DNA of 13,902 nucleotides. Source: Tannerellaceae bacterium (GTDB lineage: Bacteria > Bacteroidota > Bacteroidia > Bacteroidales > Tannerellaceae). Positions 13,562-13,902 of the stretch are shown in pieces. The stretch's first letter is position 1; each line of letters starts with the position of its first letter. The translations under genes and the position numbers were made by a program. Under the pieces are notes generated by a model. That model made no database searches. It was not told the DNA's origin and saw only the letters and a list, made by a program, of their open reading frames with translations. Where the stretch lies: assembly GCA_031273385.1 (NCBI GenBank), contig JAISRY010000222.1:1-13902 (forward strand), in the 5' to 3' direction.

Positions 13562-13680
13562 GATAGGGTTTTCCCCTAAGATTCTTAAGCCCCTTATAAT
13601 GACAACGATTGGCTCTCGTAGAGAGCACGCCAACTCTCAACTCGCCTTTGCATAGCTATGTTAGCTCTCTGACCTCCCTC

Positions 13681-13902
13681 ACACAGGGGATGGGAAAGAC
13701 CGCCTGGTGTCAACGGCTACTACCTCCCGAACTACAAAACTATTACATTTCGGGTAGCCCGCGCTTCGGTCAGCGCGATACGCTGATCGCCATGTCACGC
13801 GTTTGCCTGTACAATATAGATGAGTACGATGTCTTTGGCCCAAAACAGGTGAATCTACTTAAGGAGATGACCTCCAAGCCCACGATAGACGAACGGGCAG
13901 CC
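13681..13902 (+). pseudogene. VirE-like P-loop ATPase fragment, 5' end apparently missing; runs off the window
   Basis: From about 13681 the plus frame reads TQGMGKTAWCQRLLPPELQ, then YYISGS, RDTLIAMSRVCLYNIDEYD and KQVNLLKEMTSKPTIDERAA, to the window edge. This matches the ATPase core of VirE (virulence-associated E) proteins: a Walker A GKT, a Walker B-like NIDEYD, and the lysine/threonine block before an arginine. Such proteins are helicase/primase-like and usually belong to prophages or mobile elements. They normally have several hundred residues before the P-loop. Here the frame reaches back only to a TGA at 13600-13602, through sequence that reads like translated repeats, and there is no ATG before the one within the motif (13690). 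The gene therefore looks truncated at its 5' end. What lies beyond 13902 cannot be seen. Confidence 0.6.

Overview
The window looks like chromosome from a Bacteroidales bacterium (Tannerellaceae/Dysgonomonadaceae/Bacteroidaceae type). Three things point there: several matches to the Bacteroidetes promoter pattern (TTTG, 18-19 bp, TAnnTTTG), the near absence of Shine-Dalgarno sequences, and lineage-typical families (a long ParC followed by a DUF3316 protein, a DUF6567-like lipoprotein, a Tat-exported Gfo/Idh/MocA protein). Family names come from recognising the proteins by eye; no database search was run.

Layout. 1-506: the 3' end of a LuxR-type regulator and a small four-helix membrane protein (+). 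507-890: a 12-bp tandem repeat, a doubtful broken small ORF, and tRNA-Leu(UAG) with its promoter (-). 899-5600: a three-gene minus-strand unit, parC, then a DUF3316 protein, then an S41 peptidase-like lipoprotein. 5599-5920: a non-coding mobile element of about 306 bp that is almost entirely inverted repeat, bounded by 7-bp terminal inverted repeats and an 8-bp target duplication just upstream of the parC promoter. 6148-7675: two convergent envelope genes sharing a bidirectional terminator. 7849-9260: a secreted Gfo/Idh/MocA oxidoreductase with its own promoter (-).

9284-13413 is the most interesting region: a minus-strand four-gene cluster for corrinoid-dependent methyl transfer. In transcription order it holds a UroD/MtaA-like methyltransferase, an MtaB-type methanol:corrinoid methyltransferase with all three zinc ligands, a corrinoid carrier protein (MtaC-like), and a stand-alone MetH-activation-domain protein with a possible four-cysteine site. 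The genes are 10-49 bp apart. Together they could take a methyl group from methanol onto cobalamin, pass it to an acceptor other than coenzyme M, and reactivate oxidised cobalamin using AdoMet. MtaB systems are known from methanogens and acetogenic Firmicutes; one in Bacteroidales with this activator is unusual.

13414-13902: an intergenic stretch packed with heptamer repeats and palindromes, then the start of a VirE-like ATPase that appears to lack its 5' end and runs off the window.
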